NCBI GenBank assembly: GCA_036924085.1
Contig: JAVGWX010000005.1
Location: 95,966,730 to 96,030,729, forward strand
Direction of reading: 5' to 3'
DNA length: 64,000 nucleotides
Origin: Ariolimax columbianus
Taxonomy: Eukaryota > Mollusca > Gastropoda > Stylommatophora > Arionidae
The position numbers were made by a program, and so were the translations under genes. Under the pieces are notes generated by a model. That model saw only the letters and a program-made list of their open reading frames with translations. It searched no databases and was not told the origin of the DNA. How positions within the stretch are numbered: the stretch's first letter is position 1; each line of letters begins with the position of its first letter. Positions 1 through 59,689 of the stretch are shown here, piece by piece.

Positions 1-540
1 ACCAAGTAGACTCTCTAATTGGTTTGCAGTTTAATTTTTTTGCAGTTAGACTGGGGTAAGACAGGGATGTGTACTACCACCACTTTTGTTCATTGTATAC
101 ATGGATCGAATGACACCTGAAGCAAACCCATAAACCACCAGAATGAACGAGCTCCCTTTTGCAGATGATCAGAGTATCTTTCATTCAGATGAACATAACC
201 TCCAAGAACATCTGAATGCCCTTGACAATGCATGCAATAGAAATGATATGGGGATTAGTACAGCAAAGACAAAGAAAATCAGCAGAATAGAGAAACACTA
301 AATAATTGGATAAAAAGCACAGAGCTGAAACTGGTCAGAGAATTTAAATACTTGGGCAGAGTGTTCATACAAGATGGAAGGCTAGATAGAGAGGTGAAAT
401 CAGGAACTCAGCTCTCACTATGAGACACAAACACATTCCAATGGAAACAGACAGCTGATAAAAAGTATTTCTTTTGCCAACTCTCTACTACCAGTTATCA
501 GACATGGACTCTCACCAAGGAACAACAAAAATCTGATGGA
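1..540 (+). mobile_element. RTE-like LINE reverse transcriptase fragment
   Basis: One frame near 55-130 reads VRQGCVLPPLLFIVYMDRMT, the typical motif before the polymerase active site. Further on, around 150-260, ELPFADDQS and HLNALDNACN follow, the FADD active-site box and its downstream region. Frames are broken by stops and shifts. This is a dead copy in AGXT intron 1. Confidence 0.75.
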
Positions 541-1249
541 AACATCAAATAAGAGTTGGTCCATAAATATTTTTTTCACTTATCTCTTGGTCCATTAGAG
601 TGCCTGCAAGCAGTCTTTGGGCCATTAAGGGGCTTAACTGAATGTGCCTGCATGCAGCTCTTGTACCATCAACATTGTCTTCACACATCTCTTTGGCTAT
701 TAATGTATCATTGAGTGCGAAATGAGGCATTTGAGAAAGGCTGTCGGTGTCACAAGGCTGGACAGAGTACGAAACAAAGAAATCAGACAGAATGTGGGTG
801 CAACACTGTGTAAGGAATACATTATAAAGGCAGAGGATAAAATAATTTGGACACCTGACAAGAATGCAATCAAAGTTACCTGCCGTGGATATCTGTAACA
901 TCAGACTTTTCTCTCTCCCTCGACCAACTTGGTTCTCGCTTTGGAGCTGCTGATGGTCATCTCTCTCTTCTCCAGCTCTTCCTAACAAACTTTTTTTGTA
1001 GATTGGCACAGAGAAGTTGTGATTTGGTGATTAATGCCAAACCATTGGTAAAAATGAGATAGTTGTATTCAAGAGAAATAATTTTAGTATAAATCACAAT
1101 AAAATATTCAGACCAACAATTTCCAGAATGGAGAAGACGGTGAATGATACCTTATTCTGGCCAGTGCAGGAGCTCAGTTTCCTTAATTAGTTGTGCTGCA
1201 CCATAAGTCATATCTATTCGCTGATAACATGTTGAACTTTATGATTCAG
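541..1249. other. Rest of AGXT intron 1, nothing recognised
   Basis: AT-rich intronic sequence. A 154-codon ORF on the - strand (545-1009) has no family motif and no coding-like composition, so I treat it as chance. No resemblance to AGXT exon 1 (the LLLGPGPSN segment) is present. Confidence 0.5.
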
Positions 1250-49884
<48,635 letters not shown>

Positions 49885-50727
49885 TCAAGCTTGTAGTCTG
49901 TCTGACATGGAAACTCACTGCAGGTTGTTTGTAATTGGAGATATGAAAAACAAAGGAAGTTGTGACAACTGTACTTCTTTGTATGATGAGTAAAACTCTT
50001 AAATGAGGCCGTCTGAATGATAAGGATGAACTCATAAGTATTAATTCTCATTTATCTAATAATCTGAGCCTCTCATCTTTCATAGAAACGTATCTCTGTG
50101 TGGCTGGCTCACCCGTTATTGTTTTAATTTTCTGTTATTTTACAATGCCCTCCTAATTACATGGTCTGACGAAAGGAAAGCAGGCATGCCAATGTGGCTT
50201 GATTGAAACTCAAGCCGCTATTGAATCATTGTAAAGGAACTCATTTGTGTTGACCATTTTGTTTATCAAAATCTGAATAGTAATGCACACTAACAAAAGT
50301 AAGTCACTGACTGTGTATGCAATTTGTTAGGTGTTTTTGTTTGTTCCTGACAAAGACTTCGAGGCTGTGACATGGATTTTGTTTTGCTTCTATCCCGGTA
50401 CAGTTACTGAACCTTACCTTTATATGCTATTATCGACTATACATTTTGATAATTGCTTTACTCTGTATAGTCCAGCTGAATTTGGCATATTTGTGTCTTT
50501 CAGTGCCACAACTTCCGTCGAAAACGGATGTGTCGGACCGAAAGGTGCAAATGTGGCAGTCAAGCTGTAAACTAGCGACACAATGCATTCCGTTCTCTGA
50601 ACTACATCCTGCTACTTGTGAAGCCCTGTTCAGGGCTTGGTAGTGAGAGATTGAGAACATACGCAGAAGAAGTGCCACAACTCCATATGTCAAATAATTT
50701 ATTTTGTTTTCTTCAAAATAAAATAAA
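49885..50727 (+). other. AGXT 3' flank / probable 3' UTR
   Basis: I see no AATAAA in the first 600 bases after the stop codon. The first clear poly(A) signal candidates are overlapping AATAAA at 50717-50722 and 50722-50727, beyond a 157-bp SINE-like insert (50514-50670). The 3' end of the mRNA therefore cannot be fixed from sequence alone. Confidence 0.4.
50514..50670 (+). mobile_element. SINE-like element family S, intact ends
   Basis: 157 bp flanked by AGTGCCACAACT on both sides (50502-50513 and 50671-50682). It contains GGATGTGTCGGACCGAAAGG, GCAGTCAAGCTGTAAACTAG and CTGTTCAGGGCTTGGTAG, ending ACGCAGAAGA. The clean 12-bp duplication defines the element, and it sits in the AGXT 3' flank. 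No tRNA-type box B was seen. Confidence 0.85.
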
Positions 50728-51355
50728 TTAATATTAAACAATTTGCACTAAAATTATCATCTCAAGATACATAATTAAATCATCTATGACACGAAGTATT
50801 CATAATTAAAATATGTATTAGTATGAAGCGCTAAATGTCATTAGTGGGAGGAAGATACCACACATTTAAATAAACAATGCACCACGAGTGTTAAAATTGG
50901 TCAACTTTGGCTGTAAACTAACGCAGGTATTAGTTAGAGTTTTACAGAATCTGATTGTAACTGATGTTTTTGCACCATGGCTGTCTATCGAATGAGGCTG
51001 TAAAAATTTATCTTGAACCATAGAGTGTAGAGGTCTTCTGTTTTTCTTAGGCTCATGTTTCTCCAGACTGTAAGCAGCCGGCCCCATTCTCAACACTCCT
51101 TACTTGCCTGTTGCAACAGATCTGACAGGTTACAGTGTTAACTATTGTGTTCACCTGTTGGGCCAAGTAACACATGGGCATGTTACGATAATAGTGTGCA
51201 TAATGTCTGCACTTACTTATGTGCCTATATAACTATGTTCTTTCAAGAAAGAACTGACAAATTAAACTCAAGATTTTACAGTTGATCATTTCTTGCTAGG
51301 GAAAGTCATTAAATAGATCATATGCGGCTGTTAAAAAAAAAAAATAAAAAAAATA
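50728..51355. other. Downstream of AGXT, nothing recognised
   Basis: Apart from an A-rich run at about 51332-51353, I see no named features. Confidence 0.4.
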
Positions 51356-51988
51356 AACGAGGTACAAACTTGAAAACCATTTATTACTGTACTTACATTG
51401 TCCCTTATTTCTCAACATAATTTTCAACAACATTGATACAATTGTCCCATCACTTTATTAGTGCATCAAAACCTGCAGTATAGAAGTCATATTTGCACTT
51501 CATGTTCTTCTTCATCAATATTATGTAGGCTAAACCATTTGAACACCCTATTGCTGTTGCTACATTGTCTATCATTACTCACCTCGAATCATATCCCCCA
51601 CCCACCACACAGAGGCTTCTGTTGCAGTCTGAACAGAATGACCTGTCAGGCTATTTTTTTAGGCTCCTTGAGAAAGTTGATCAACCCATTTACGCACCTC
51701 TTTAAGTGGCAAACTCTTTTCACCATAAACAGGAAGCATTTCCTTATGAATATCCTTTGCAGAAAGTCCTATTGCCCCCCAAAAAAATAACTGCACGCTG
51801 TTCCTTGATTGTGCACTCTGTGAGCATGGACACAATTTTGTATCTGACCTGCACACATGCATGCATCTTTTAGCATCTACTACCTAAAGTAATCACAAAG
51901 CTGAACGTTGCTAGCATATAATGACACAGTTACAAAGTACCAACAACACTTTTCAGCCATATCATTTTGTGACATACTTACTGACTTA
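51356..51988 (-). mobile_element. Mariner-like element, internally deleted
   Basis: The - strand N-terminal part (51659-51862) reads IGLSAKDIHKEMLPVYGEKS then LPLKEVRKWVDQLSQG, the helix-turn-helix of mariner transposases. About 51400-51520 gives KCKYDFYTAGFDALIKWWDN and CINVVENYVEK, the C-terminal end. The catalytic middle is missing. The element ends in GACATACTTACTGACTTATCC on the right, matching the terminus at 45712. Confidence 0.82.
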
Positions 51989-52354
51989 TCCTTAATTTGT
52001 GTAATTCCCAGGCAGCAATCTCTCTGTTTGTAAATATGAGTGCACTCTTGCCATGCTCGCTCATATATGACTGTATCTTAGTAAGTCAACAAACTGATAT
52101 TTAAAAATGAAATAATGTCATTCTTTGATGATTCTAACAAACATAATGTTCTCAAATGAAACTACATTTTCACTTTTGTGTTTTTCATGCAACTATACAC
52201 TTTTGTTTGAGTAACAAAATTTGCCTTTTTCAGTATGGTTGCTCTACAAGTACAATTCAAATACAGTTTGATATGAGAACAGTAATGCATGTACAAACAT
52301 TACGGCCTCAGTAAGCCTTGTCAAGGTTGGACAAATAGACAATGATGAGTTGAG
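51989..52354. other. Nothing recognised
   Basis: AT-rich spacer between the mariner relic and the next CR1 copy. Confidence 0.4.
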
Positions 52355-52553
52355 TGCCACAGCGCTCAGTTTTGGGACCAATTTTGTTCTTGATATATAA
52401 ACGGTTTGGACATTGATGTCGGATCCACGATTGCAAATTTTGTGAATGACACAAAACTATGCAGCAGTGTCTCATCTAATGCAGAAGTATATATTGAGGT
52501 TGGATTAAGAAAAAATGTGGGAATGGTCTGTGAGCTGGCAAATGGAGTTTAAT

Positions 52554-52865
52554 ATTGTTGTTTGCGATTGCCCACAATGAGTATGTTACTCTTTTGTGCG
52601 CCCTGATAAGGATATTAAGTAGCGGGTTGCAGTAGCTTTCCTCACATCCCGAGTGTGCTGATGAAGGTGGACCGAGGTCCTCCTGGCAGTTGTGTTATGC
52701 TTGGCTTCATCTATGTGTCACTCACTACTACGGGGATCACATAAATCCTTCACCTCGAGCCAGGCTGCCATAAAAACAACCCGTTTTCAGGTAGGGCTAC
52801 TAGGAAGCCGAGGTGAGGGTTTTGGCCAGTATGTTTTGCCTGACCAGACGTTAGTCTTCCTCCCA
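52554..52865 (+). mobile_element. Retroposon family R, intact 312-bp insertion
   Basis: GGAGTTTAAT of the CR1 target occurs at 52544-52553 and again at 52866-52875. The insert starts ATTGTTGTTTGCGATTGCCC, contains CTCTTTTGTGCGCCCTG and GTGCTGATGAAGGTGGACCG, and ends CAGACGTTAGTCTTCCTCCC. Neither a tRNA, 7SL nor 5S head nor an open frame was recognised. Confidence 0.88.
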
Positions 52866-53142
52866 GGAGTTTAATGTAGATAAATGTACAGTCATCCACA
52901 TGGGTAGATCCAATAGGGAACATAATTACAGAATGGACAAGAACAATATTAGAATGATAGAAATGGAAATGGACCTAGGGGTTATAATAGATCATACAGG
53001 TAAAGTGAGTGAGCAAGTCCAGATAGCAGATTTGCAAATGCAATGTTAGGTATGATTACAAGAAATATTAAACATAGGAGCAAGGAAGTGATAGTCAAAC
53101 TGTATAAAGCATTAGTTAGACCTAGATTGGAGTACTGTGTAC

Positions 53143-53402
53143 TTCTTCTTCTTCATCGTACGCAGTCAGACAGTAACCATTATTTTTTCGAAAAAAGCAG
53201 CCGTCATCCTGAGGCTGTCGACACTGCCATAGAGCTTGTCTAGTGTTGCCACTGGTGAAGGCCACATCTGCTCTCTCTGATCCTCGTATGTCGGGCAGTT
53301 TTGCAGCAAATGCTCAGCGGTCATTTTCCCGGTACCACACGGGCATTCGTCGGTGCCACCTATCTTCAATTTGTTGAATAGGTGGTACCTCAGTCTATTG
53401 TG
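53143..53402 (-). mobile_element. RNase H LINE 3' end (5'-truncated), family J
   Basis: GTACTGTGTAC flanks the insert at 53132-53142 and 53403-53413. On the - strand it encodes KIGGTDECPCGTGKMTAEHL then LQNCPTYEDQREQMWP, the Cys/His tail of I/jockey-like LINEs, and ends in (GAA)n (TTCTTCTTCTTCATCG on the + strand). Confidence 0.9.
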
Positions 53403-53880
53403 GTACTGTGTACATGTGTGGAGTCCTTATCATACAGAATAAATAAACATGCTGGAAAGGATACAAAGAAGAGCGACAAAGCTGATAGTTGGATTCCAGA
53501 ATTACAGTTATGAGGAAAGTCTCAGAAAAAGAAAAGAATTTGAGGTGACAATACAGGCTTATAAGATGATCAAAGGAAAGGATAAATTAGACTATATCAA
53601 GTTTTTTAAAATACAACCACCTACAAGAACAAGAGGGCATAGCTACAAATTAACTAAAGAAAGGTCCAGATTAGATATTATGAAATATTTATTTAGTCAG
53701 AGATGGGTGAATACTTGGAATGCATTGCCACAGGAAGTAGTGGAGGCAAGGACAATTAACGCATTTAAGAATAGATTGGATGCATATCTTTTAGGACAAG
53801 GAAATGTAAATGAAACTGGTTGTAGACAGATTATGCAGAATCTTGTAAACCAGTATAAAGACATTAAGATAAGATGTTAA

Positions 53881-54287
53881 GTTATGAATTAAGAGAATTA
53901 TCAATATTCAAGATAAAATAAATGGAATTCTCAATATTTGGTGAAGGAAGTCATGCTGTGCGTTGGCCTTCCTTGGTATGTAAAGAATGATGCAGGCTGT
54001 AAAAAGTTGATGTGGAGGATGAATTGTATAAAAAAGAAATGGGGGAAAATACTCAATAAATTTATAACAATAATTTAAGCTCAATGTCTTGTACAACTTT
54101 TACCAGGGTAGTGAGACAGTATATTGTTCTGTCTGTTATGTTTTTCTGTTTAGTAATAAAATGTAGCTGTGGTAAAGCTGAAAATCAAATGTAAATAATT
54201 ATAGAAATGAGTGTTGTCATTTTGATGGGGACACAAGTACAAAAACAAGTTGCAATTTAACCAAAAGATTTCACCAGGGACTAGAAT
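53881..54287. other. Nothing recognised
   Basis: AT-rich spacer with no named features. Confidence 0.4.
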
Positions 54288-54300
54288 CATCACTAATGAG

Positions 54301-54632
54301 TTTTTGTTGTTTAATGCCCATAATGAGTAAGTTTACTCTTTTGTGCGCCCTGAAAAGGACATTAAGTGGTGAGTTGTAGTAGCTTTACTGAGCATGCTGA
54401 TGAAGGTGGACCTCAGTCCTCCAGGTGGTTGTGCTGTTTGCTTCATCTGCGTGCCGCTCACTACTATGGGGATCATGTCGATCCACATCTAGTCAGCCAG
54501 GCTGTTTTGAAAAGTCTATTTCCAGGGAATGCTACACGGAAGAGATTGTGGTCTTGATCAGTGTATTGGGCCTGACCCTGACGCGATATCCTAGTCAGTA
54601 TGTTGTGCCTGACTGGACTATCATCTGAGTTC
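54301..54632 (+). mobile_element. Retroposon family R, intact 332-bp insertion
   Basis: CATCACTAATGAG at 54288-54300 and CATCACTAGTGAG at 54633-54645 form a 13-bp duplication with one mismatch. The body matches 52554-52865 and 32394-32705, and it continues with TGTATTGGGCCTGACCCTGA before its end. Confidence 0.82.
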
Positions 54633-54649
54633 CATCACTAGTGAGAATA

Positions 54650-55089
54650 ACTAACTTGATTAATCACTCTTCTACTATGGGATGTAGAACTGTTTTCCTT
54701 CCTGTGTGGCTTAGTTTCTACAGGGTGGAGTAGCTAACCCCATGCACAACTCTACCAAATCAGACTTACTTATTCACTCTTCTACCATAGAGTGTAGAGG
54801 TTTTTATATTTTTCTTGTGGCTTATTCCATCCATTAGTAACACTCTCAAAAATAGTAACACTGGTGAAAGAGAAATGTGCTAAGCATGATGTTCCTGGGC
54901 CACTTTGTGAAAATTGAGCCTGTTTAAAATGCTATGGAGAAAATGTTAACAATTCTCACTGTCTCTACTGTTGTATTTGCTGAAAAGACAGTTGTAACGA
55001 AGTTGGTGTTAAATGTAGTTTTGTACGTTTTCCCAAGCTACTCGTGCTGAATTCTTCACTTTTGATGGATTTTCCTTGTATTGGATTGT
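54650..55089. other. Nothing firmly recognised
   Basis: Two copies of a short CTTCTAC(T/C)AT(G/A)G.(A/G)TGTAGA block (about 54667 and 54780) hint at another degenerate dispersed repeat, also seen reversed near 51010. Confidence 0.35.
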
Positions 55090-55335
55090 AGTGGCTCTGC
55101 TTATATTCCCGGGCGTACTTAAGAAATATCGATCTAGGCCCTCCTGGCTGTAATGCAACATGTGGATTCTCAGCAGGTTCACCTCTACGGAGATCACAGT
55201 GTTGATCCTAGCTGATTGGTCAGACTGCTGTAACACATTCTGTGTCCAGGTGCACATGGACATGAGGTGGGGATCTTGGTCAGCATGTTTCACTTGACAT
55301 GAAGTGGGAGGTCTTGGTCAGCATGTTTCACTTGA
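55090..55335 (+). repeat. Retroposon family R remnant
   Basis: CTCTACGGAGATCACAGTGT, GGGGATCTTGGTCAGCATGT and TTCACTTGACATGAAGTGGG parallel the 29895-30365 copy. Confidence 0.5.
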
Positions 55336-55707
55336 TGCTGATGCGAGTGGCTTAGCACCTGTCTCTACTCATGCAAGTGTTTATAGATGTATAAATACCC
55401 ATATTGCAGATATTCAATTTCAAAAATCTGTTTCCTTCAACTTAGGTGTCTCTGAAACTGACTTAAGGGATTAATTTAAGATATTCCAGTGTATATAATA
55501 GTTGATAATAATTCTATTGCGTGTGATGTGTTGCAGGGATTCGTTTCTTTAATTTGTCACTCTTGTTCTACCTCTTGAAGGTGAAAAGGTCCTTTTACAT
55601 CTACTTGACAAACAAATGTGCAGACAGACAGGTGATTGACCTATTGTGTCTTTGCATGATGGAGAAACTGCCTCCTTGGAATGACAGAAAGAGGACACTT
55701 GAAACTT
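55336..55707. other. Nothing recognised
   Basis: A 69-codon ORF at 55554-55763 runs into the following LINE fragment and has no family features. Confidence 0.4.
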
Positions 55708-55716
55708 GCAGGATTC

Positions 55717-56129
55717 TTCTTTCTTCTTCTTACGCTGTCAGACGTCAACCCGAATTTGTTTGAAGAAAGCAGCTGTCATCCTGAGGCTGTCGACACTGCC
55801 ATAGAGCTTGTCTAGTGTTGCCCGCCCACATGTGCTTTCTCTGGTCCTCGTATGTCGGGCAGTTTTGCAGATGTTCAGCGGCCATTTTCCCTGTACCACA
55901 GGTGCATTCGTCAGTGCCACCTATTTTATTGAATAGGTGGTACCTCAGTCTGTTGTGGCCTGTGCGGAGTCTGAAGACCACGACCTGCTCTCTTCTGTTC
56001 AACTGGTAATAGGCATCATTTTTTGTGTAGCCAGTATGTTCTGTTTCCCATTTGGCCATGTATCTGGCCCTAATAAGCCTTTTGGACTCTTCGTAGGTCA
56101 CACTAGAATCTGGTTGTGGTAGTCTTGCA
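55717..56129 (-). mobile_element. RNase H LINE 3' end, family J
   Basis: The - strand reads LIRARYMAKWETEHTGYTKN, then EQVVVFRLRTGHNRLRYHLF, NKIGGTDECTCGTGKMAAEH and LQNCPTYEDQRKHMW. This is a longer version of the 53143-53402 tail and is likewise (GAA)n-ended. GCAGGATTC occurs on both sides (55708-55716 and 56130-56138), a possible 9-bp target-site duplication. Confidence 0.88.
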
Positions 56130-56159
56130 GCAGGATTCAAACACCCACCATTTCATGCT

Positions 56160-56439
56160 TAGTGCCTTACCTCTCAGTTATAGCTTGTCTACTTATTAAT
56201 TTTTCCATTAAAATAGTCATCTTGAAAGTGCTAGATTTCACAGGATTCTCTCCGTTATTATCAGGACTTTGTTTCATTAATTGCTTTCATTCACGTGTTT
56301 GTATTGTTTTAATCCCCAAGACATTATTTTTCCACAAGTATTTGAGTGAATAAATTTACTGTTAAGTATTGGTACTGTTGAAATTAATTTCCATTATATG
56401 ATCAGCTTTTACTCCAATATATTTTATATTTAAAAATAT
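56160..56439. other. Nothing recognised
   Basis: AT-rich spacer. Confidence 0.35.
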
Positions 56440-56630
56440 GTTACTGCTATGTTTCATCATTGACCTGTTACTCCTGGTGGTGAAGTATAAGTACAACACC
56501 GTATTTGGTTTAGCCTAACAAACTTTTAGGCAATCCTGGATATATTTCTTCAAAATAAATAATTTGGCACCTGTTTGTGCATGGTGAGGTTGCTAGCCCC
56601 CTTCCTTAACTTTCCCTAGCCGCCAGTCAA
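56440..56630 (+). repeat. Dispersed repeat family G
   Basis: Ends TGTGCATGGTGAGGTTGCTA then GCCCCCTTCC; the upstream part is diverged. Confidence 0.45.
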
Positions 56631-56639
56631 AACATGCCT

Positions 56640-57501
56640 GGAATGAAACAGTAACCCTGTTATTTATAATTCAGGAACCAATCAAGAGTCTAGGCGAGTC
56701 CGTTGAGAAACGATCACCAATGAGTAGACTGTGAAAACGATCATTTGTCTTATTCTTGTGAAATCTTCAGTCTAGACCGATTCTCAACAACTCGCAGTGG
56801 TTGTTTGATGATGAGACATTTGCTTTGCTACTACCACCAAGATCTGCACCGGGTATTAACTCTAACCTTTCATACTTTGCCAGTCCCTGACTAGAGAGAA
56901 ACCTTAGAAGAGACAGATTTCCATGCTGCTAATAGATAACTAGGTTAAAAATAAATGGAAGCTACGGCAGTGCTGATGATAAGTCGACATAAACACGAAT
57001 GGTTAAGACATCATTACGTGTTTTTATTTGTGATGTGCTTTGTTTTGTGCCTGACCAAATCGCTGTGGCCATAATGTAGGCCTAGTTTTTTTTGTGTATT
57101 TAAAAAAAAAAAAAGAAGTTCAGCTTAGTATCAGATCCATGTCTGTTATCAACTTATTTATGCACCAACTGTTACCGTAAAATTATGTTTGCTAACTGTT
57201 ACTATGATTACCAACTGCTGCTGGTTATTGTCTTCACATATTGTATATTAATGATGAGTCAGCAAAGATGGTGCCGTAACCGGCTGTGGGTTTACATTGC
57301 TATGCTGTTTTAGTTCATTATGAATGCTGCCTTACCACGGGTTTGCCTGGAATTTACACTAGTCAATGACTTACACTTGTGTTCACGAAAACATGTTGTT
57401 TTCCATTTGGACTGGTTAATTCATTATTTTTTGTTGTAATTTCTTCCGAGGGATTTTCCTGGCCTGGACATCGGCTATATGAATAGCACTATGCTCCTAC
57501 T
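56640..57501. other. Nothing recognised
   Basis: Unique-looking sequence without family repeats. TTTCTTCCGAG at about 57440-57450 could be a splice acceptor, but nothing downstream confirms it. Confidence 0.35.
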
Positions 57502-57744
57502 GTGTCGTATTTTCACGGTCTAGTTCACACAGCTGAACTTCACGAGATTGGTGCCCTTCGCCCCAGATGCAAATGTCAGTTTTGGTGTGTGAAATTTAGA
57601 GATGGCTATAATGGACTGAACACAGCCAGGGAGAAATGCCCCTACGACCTCTTATGGTTATGGGAAAGGTACAGCGTTATATTTCATCCATCCTGCACGG
57701 GATACCTGTTTACAGGAAAGGCTTCGGGAGTAAACCCAGAGTAA
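57502..57744 (+). CDS. Unrecognised 80-codon ORF with downstream AATAAA
   Basis: The ORF starts MSYFHGLVHTAELHEIGALR and is rich in Cys and Trp (KCQFWCVKFRDGYNG, YDLLWLWERY). It is more GC-rich than its surroundings, and AATAAA lies at 57768-57773. It resembles no family I know, LINE tails included. It could be a host terminal exon, a non-coding 3' UTR or a chance ORF. Confidence 0.2.
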   Translation: MSYFHGLVHTAELHEIGALRPRCKCQFWCVKFRDGYNGLNTAREKCPYDLLWLWERYSVIFHPSCTGYLFTGKASGVNPE

Positions 57745-57774
57745 AAATCTGAATCCTGTGCCATCTCAATAAAT

Positions 57775-58345
57775 ATCTTGCCACTAGTCAAGGGTAGCTC
57801 AGGGAGAGCCAAGACTGTCAAACTACTGCAACAAAGAGAGTGGTCTTCATCACTTGTGATGGATGAACATCATCCTTAATGATAAATTGCTTTCAATCCT
57901 ACAAGTCTACAACACCAAGCATTTGCTTCAGAGGAAGGCTAAGAAAAGACAATGTTAAAGACACAATATAGAGGCATGAAATAAAATACCTTACCACAGA
58001 CAAGAGTGAATAGACAAGATATTTTCTGTATGGGTTTAACAAAAATGTTGCCCTGTTCTGGTCATTGCCCCATTTATGTGGCTATTCTAACACCCACAGA
58101 ATGAGGTCTTCATACGAGACATTTCGTATAACAAAGGCAACCCCACCACATATGATATTGCAGTTAAGTTTGGTTTCAGCATGACAATGACCAAGCTGCC
58201 ATCAAAATTCAAATAAGGGCTAGCCAGCATGTTAACGAATATAAATTTGGTTAATGTGTCAGAGTTTATGATGGGACTGTCCTTGTTATGCGGAAGGCAT
58301 CATATTATACTGCTCAAATATATATTCCCATCAGTTATTGTTATA

Positions 58346-58346
<1 letters not shown>
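57775..58346. other. Nothing recognised
   Basis: No family features recognised. Confidence 0.35.

Positions 58347-58382
<36 letters not shown>
58347..58382. repeat. (AT)n microsatellite
   Basis: About 36 bases of pure AT. Confidence 0.95.
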
Positions 58383-58384
<2 letters not shown>

Positions 58385-58499
58385 AGTCTGTTGAATGTAA
58401 TCAGACACTGAAAATAAACCAAAGCTATATCAATGATTATTTGTGTGTTAGTCTGAGTCTGTGAATGATATTATTTGGTGGGGAGAGGGATGGGTGTTA

Positions 58500-58790
58500 T
58501 GATAACATGCTGATCAGACTATGTTAGTCAGGGTCAGGTGAAATATGCTGATCAAGACTCCACCTCACTTCCATGCAGTTCTACCTGGAAACAAGCTTGT
58601 TTCATGGCGGTCTGACTAATGAGGTGGGGATCAGTGTGATCCCTGTAGTACTGAGCATCACACAGATGAAGCCAAACATAACTTCCTGGATGACCCCAAT
58701 CCACCTTCATCAGCACACTCAGAATGCGAGGAAAGCAATTGTAACCCACAACCTTTCAGGACATATGAAAGAGTAAAGATACTCATCGTG
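58500..58790 (-). mobile_element. Retroposon family R copy, reverse orientation
   Basis: TGATCAAGACTCCACCTCAC, CTACCTGGAAACAAGCTTGT, TTCATGGCGG and CCACCTTCATCAGCACACTC are the reverse complement of the family body. Its left end (GCTGATCAGACTATGTTAGT then CAGGGTCAGGTGAAATATGC) is one and a half units of the 35-bp repeat that forms the 42474-43306 array. Confidence 0.8.
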
Positions 58791-58839
58791 AGCATTAAAC
58801 ATGATCTCTGCATTATTGTATGGTGTATCCATATGCATC

Positions 58840-59235
58840 TACAGCGTTCTTAGATACAGTAGACATATTGTCCGCATGTCTAACAAGCGCCTCTCAAAGC
58901 AGCTGCTGCATGGTATCTCAGAACAGACAGTCGCTCATCAGGGGGCAGATGAAACATTACGATGACTAAAATGTTTGAAAAGTTTATATATTGACGTCAC
59001 CGCCTGGGAGAACAGAACTGTTCTACATAGCAAACAAGCTTACCGGGTAACTTTTCGCTGAGTGAAATTTCATCGCTGAGGCTCAGAGAATGTGAGCTGT
59101 CCAAAAGAATGGAACACATGACCTTATGGTTGACTCCTATGTTTGTCTACGTACGACAGAGCCTGCCATGTTAGGATAGGACTAGTCACGTGAGATCACA
59201 TCTTGCAACACAAGTCTGATGATATCTCCATCTTC
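58840..59235 (+). mobile_element. RTE-like LINE C-terminal relic
   Basis: Reads SRHIVRMSNKRLSKQLLHGI, LKSLYIDVTAWENRTVLHS and, further on, VRIGLVT, the segment and finger remnant seen more fully at 60480-60765. Confidence 0.75.
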
Positions 59236-59254
59236 ACTTACGATGGAGGGGCGG

Positions 59255-59520
59255 CAACAATTACTATTATGGTACAGAAATTTGGACAATTAACAAGGAG
59301 TTGGAGAAAAGAATTGAAGCCATTGAAATGTGAATATAAACAAGAATGAGGCGTATCTTGAGGGTATCAAAGAAACCAAGCAAGGAAGAAATTAGGGGAG
59401 CAAAGAGAATTATTGAACGAAATCAGAATGATAAACAGTTAAGATACTTAGGTCACATCAAAAGACATGGCACGTTACTGAAAAGAAAGGTGAGGGGCAA
59501 ATGTGCCTGAAGTAAACAAT
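59255..59520 (+). mobile_element. RTE-like LINE post-RT fragment
   Basis: Reads WTINKELEKRIEAIEM, RMRRILRVSKKPSKEEIRGA and QLRYLGHIKRHGTLLKRKVR across stops, the LRI/LRYLGH region downstream of the RT domain. Confidence 0.75.
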
Positions 59521-59689
59521 AGCGTTATCAGTGGGAGGTTAAGATCAGCTGATGGACTAGGGCAATCCTGGTAGATTATACCATCTAGGTAAGAGAGGAC
59601 ATTGGAGATCCATTTAGCCAACCTTCAATGACACCTCAACTGTACACAAGTTGACAAGGACTTGGCTGAGAGACAATAGATTGACAAGA

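Larger units (their letters stand above)
52355..53880 (+). mobile_element. CR1-group LINE 3' half carrying two later insertions
   Basis: Begins near the GSVLGPILFLIY segment, passes the FVNDTKLC position (the FADD-equivalent box, degraded), and gives MLGMITRNIKHRSKEVIVKL then YKALVRPRLEYC. After interruption it continues with MLERIQRRATKLIVGFQNYS, KERSRLDIMKYLFSQRWVNT and NAFKNRLDAYLLGQGNVN. Removing inserts 52554-52865 and 53143-53402, each with its target-site duplication, makes the flanks contiguous. Confidence 0.88.

Noticed and set aside
545..1009. 154-codon ORF on the - strand
   Set aside because: No family motif and intronic position; treated as chance.
1221..1249. Upstream extension of AGXT exon 2 through the open frame (M-L-N-F-M-I-Q)
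   Set aside because: The frame is open but does not match AGXT, and the acceptor TTCAG falls at the conserved intron position.
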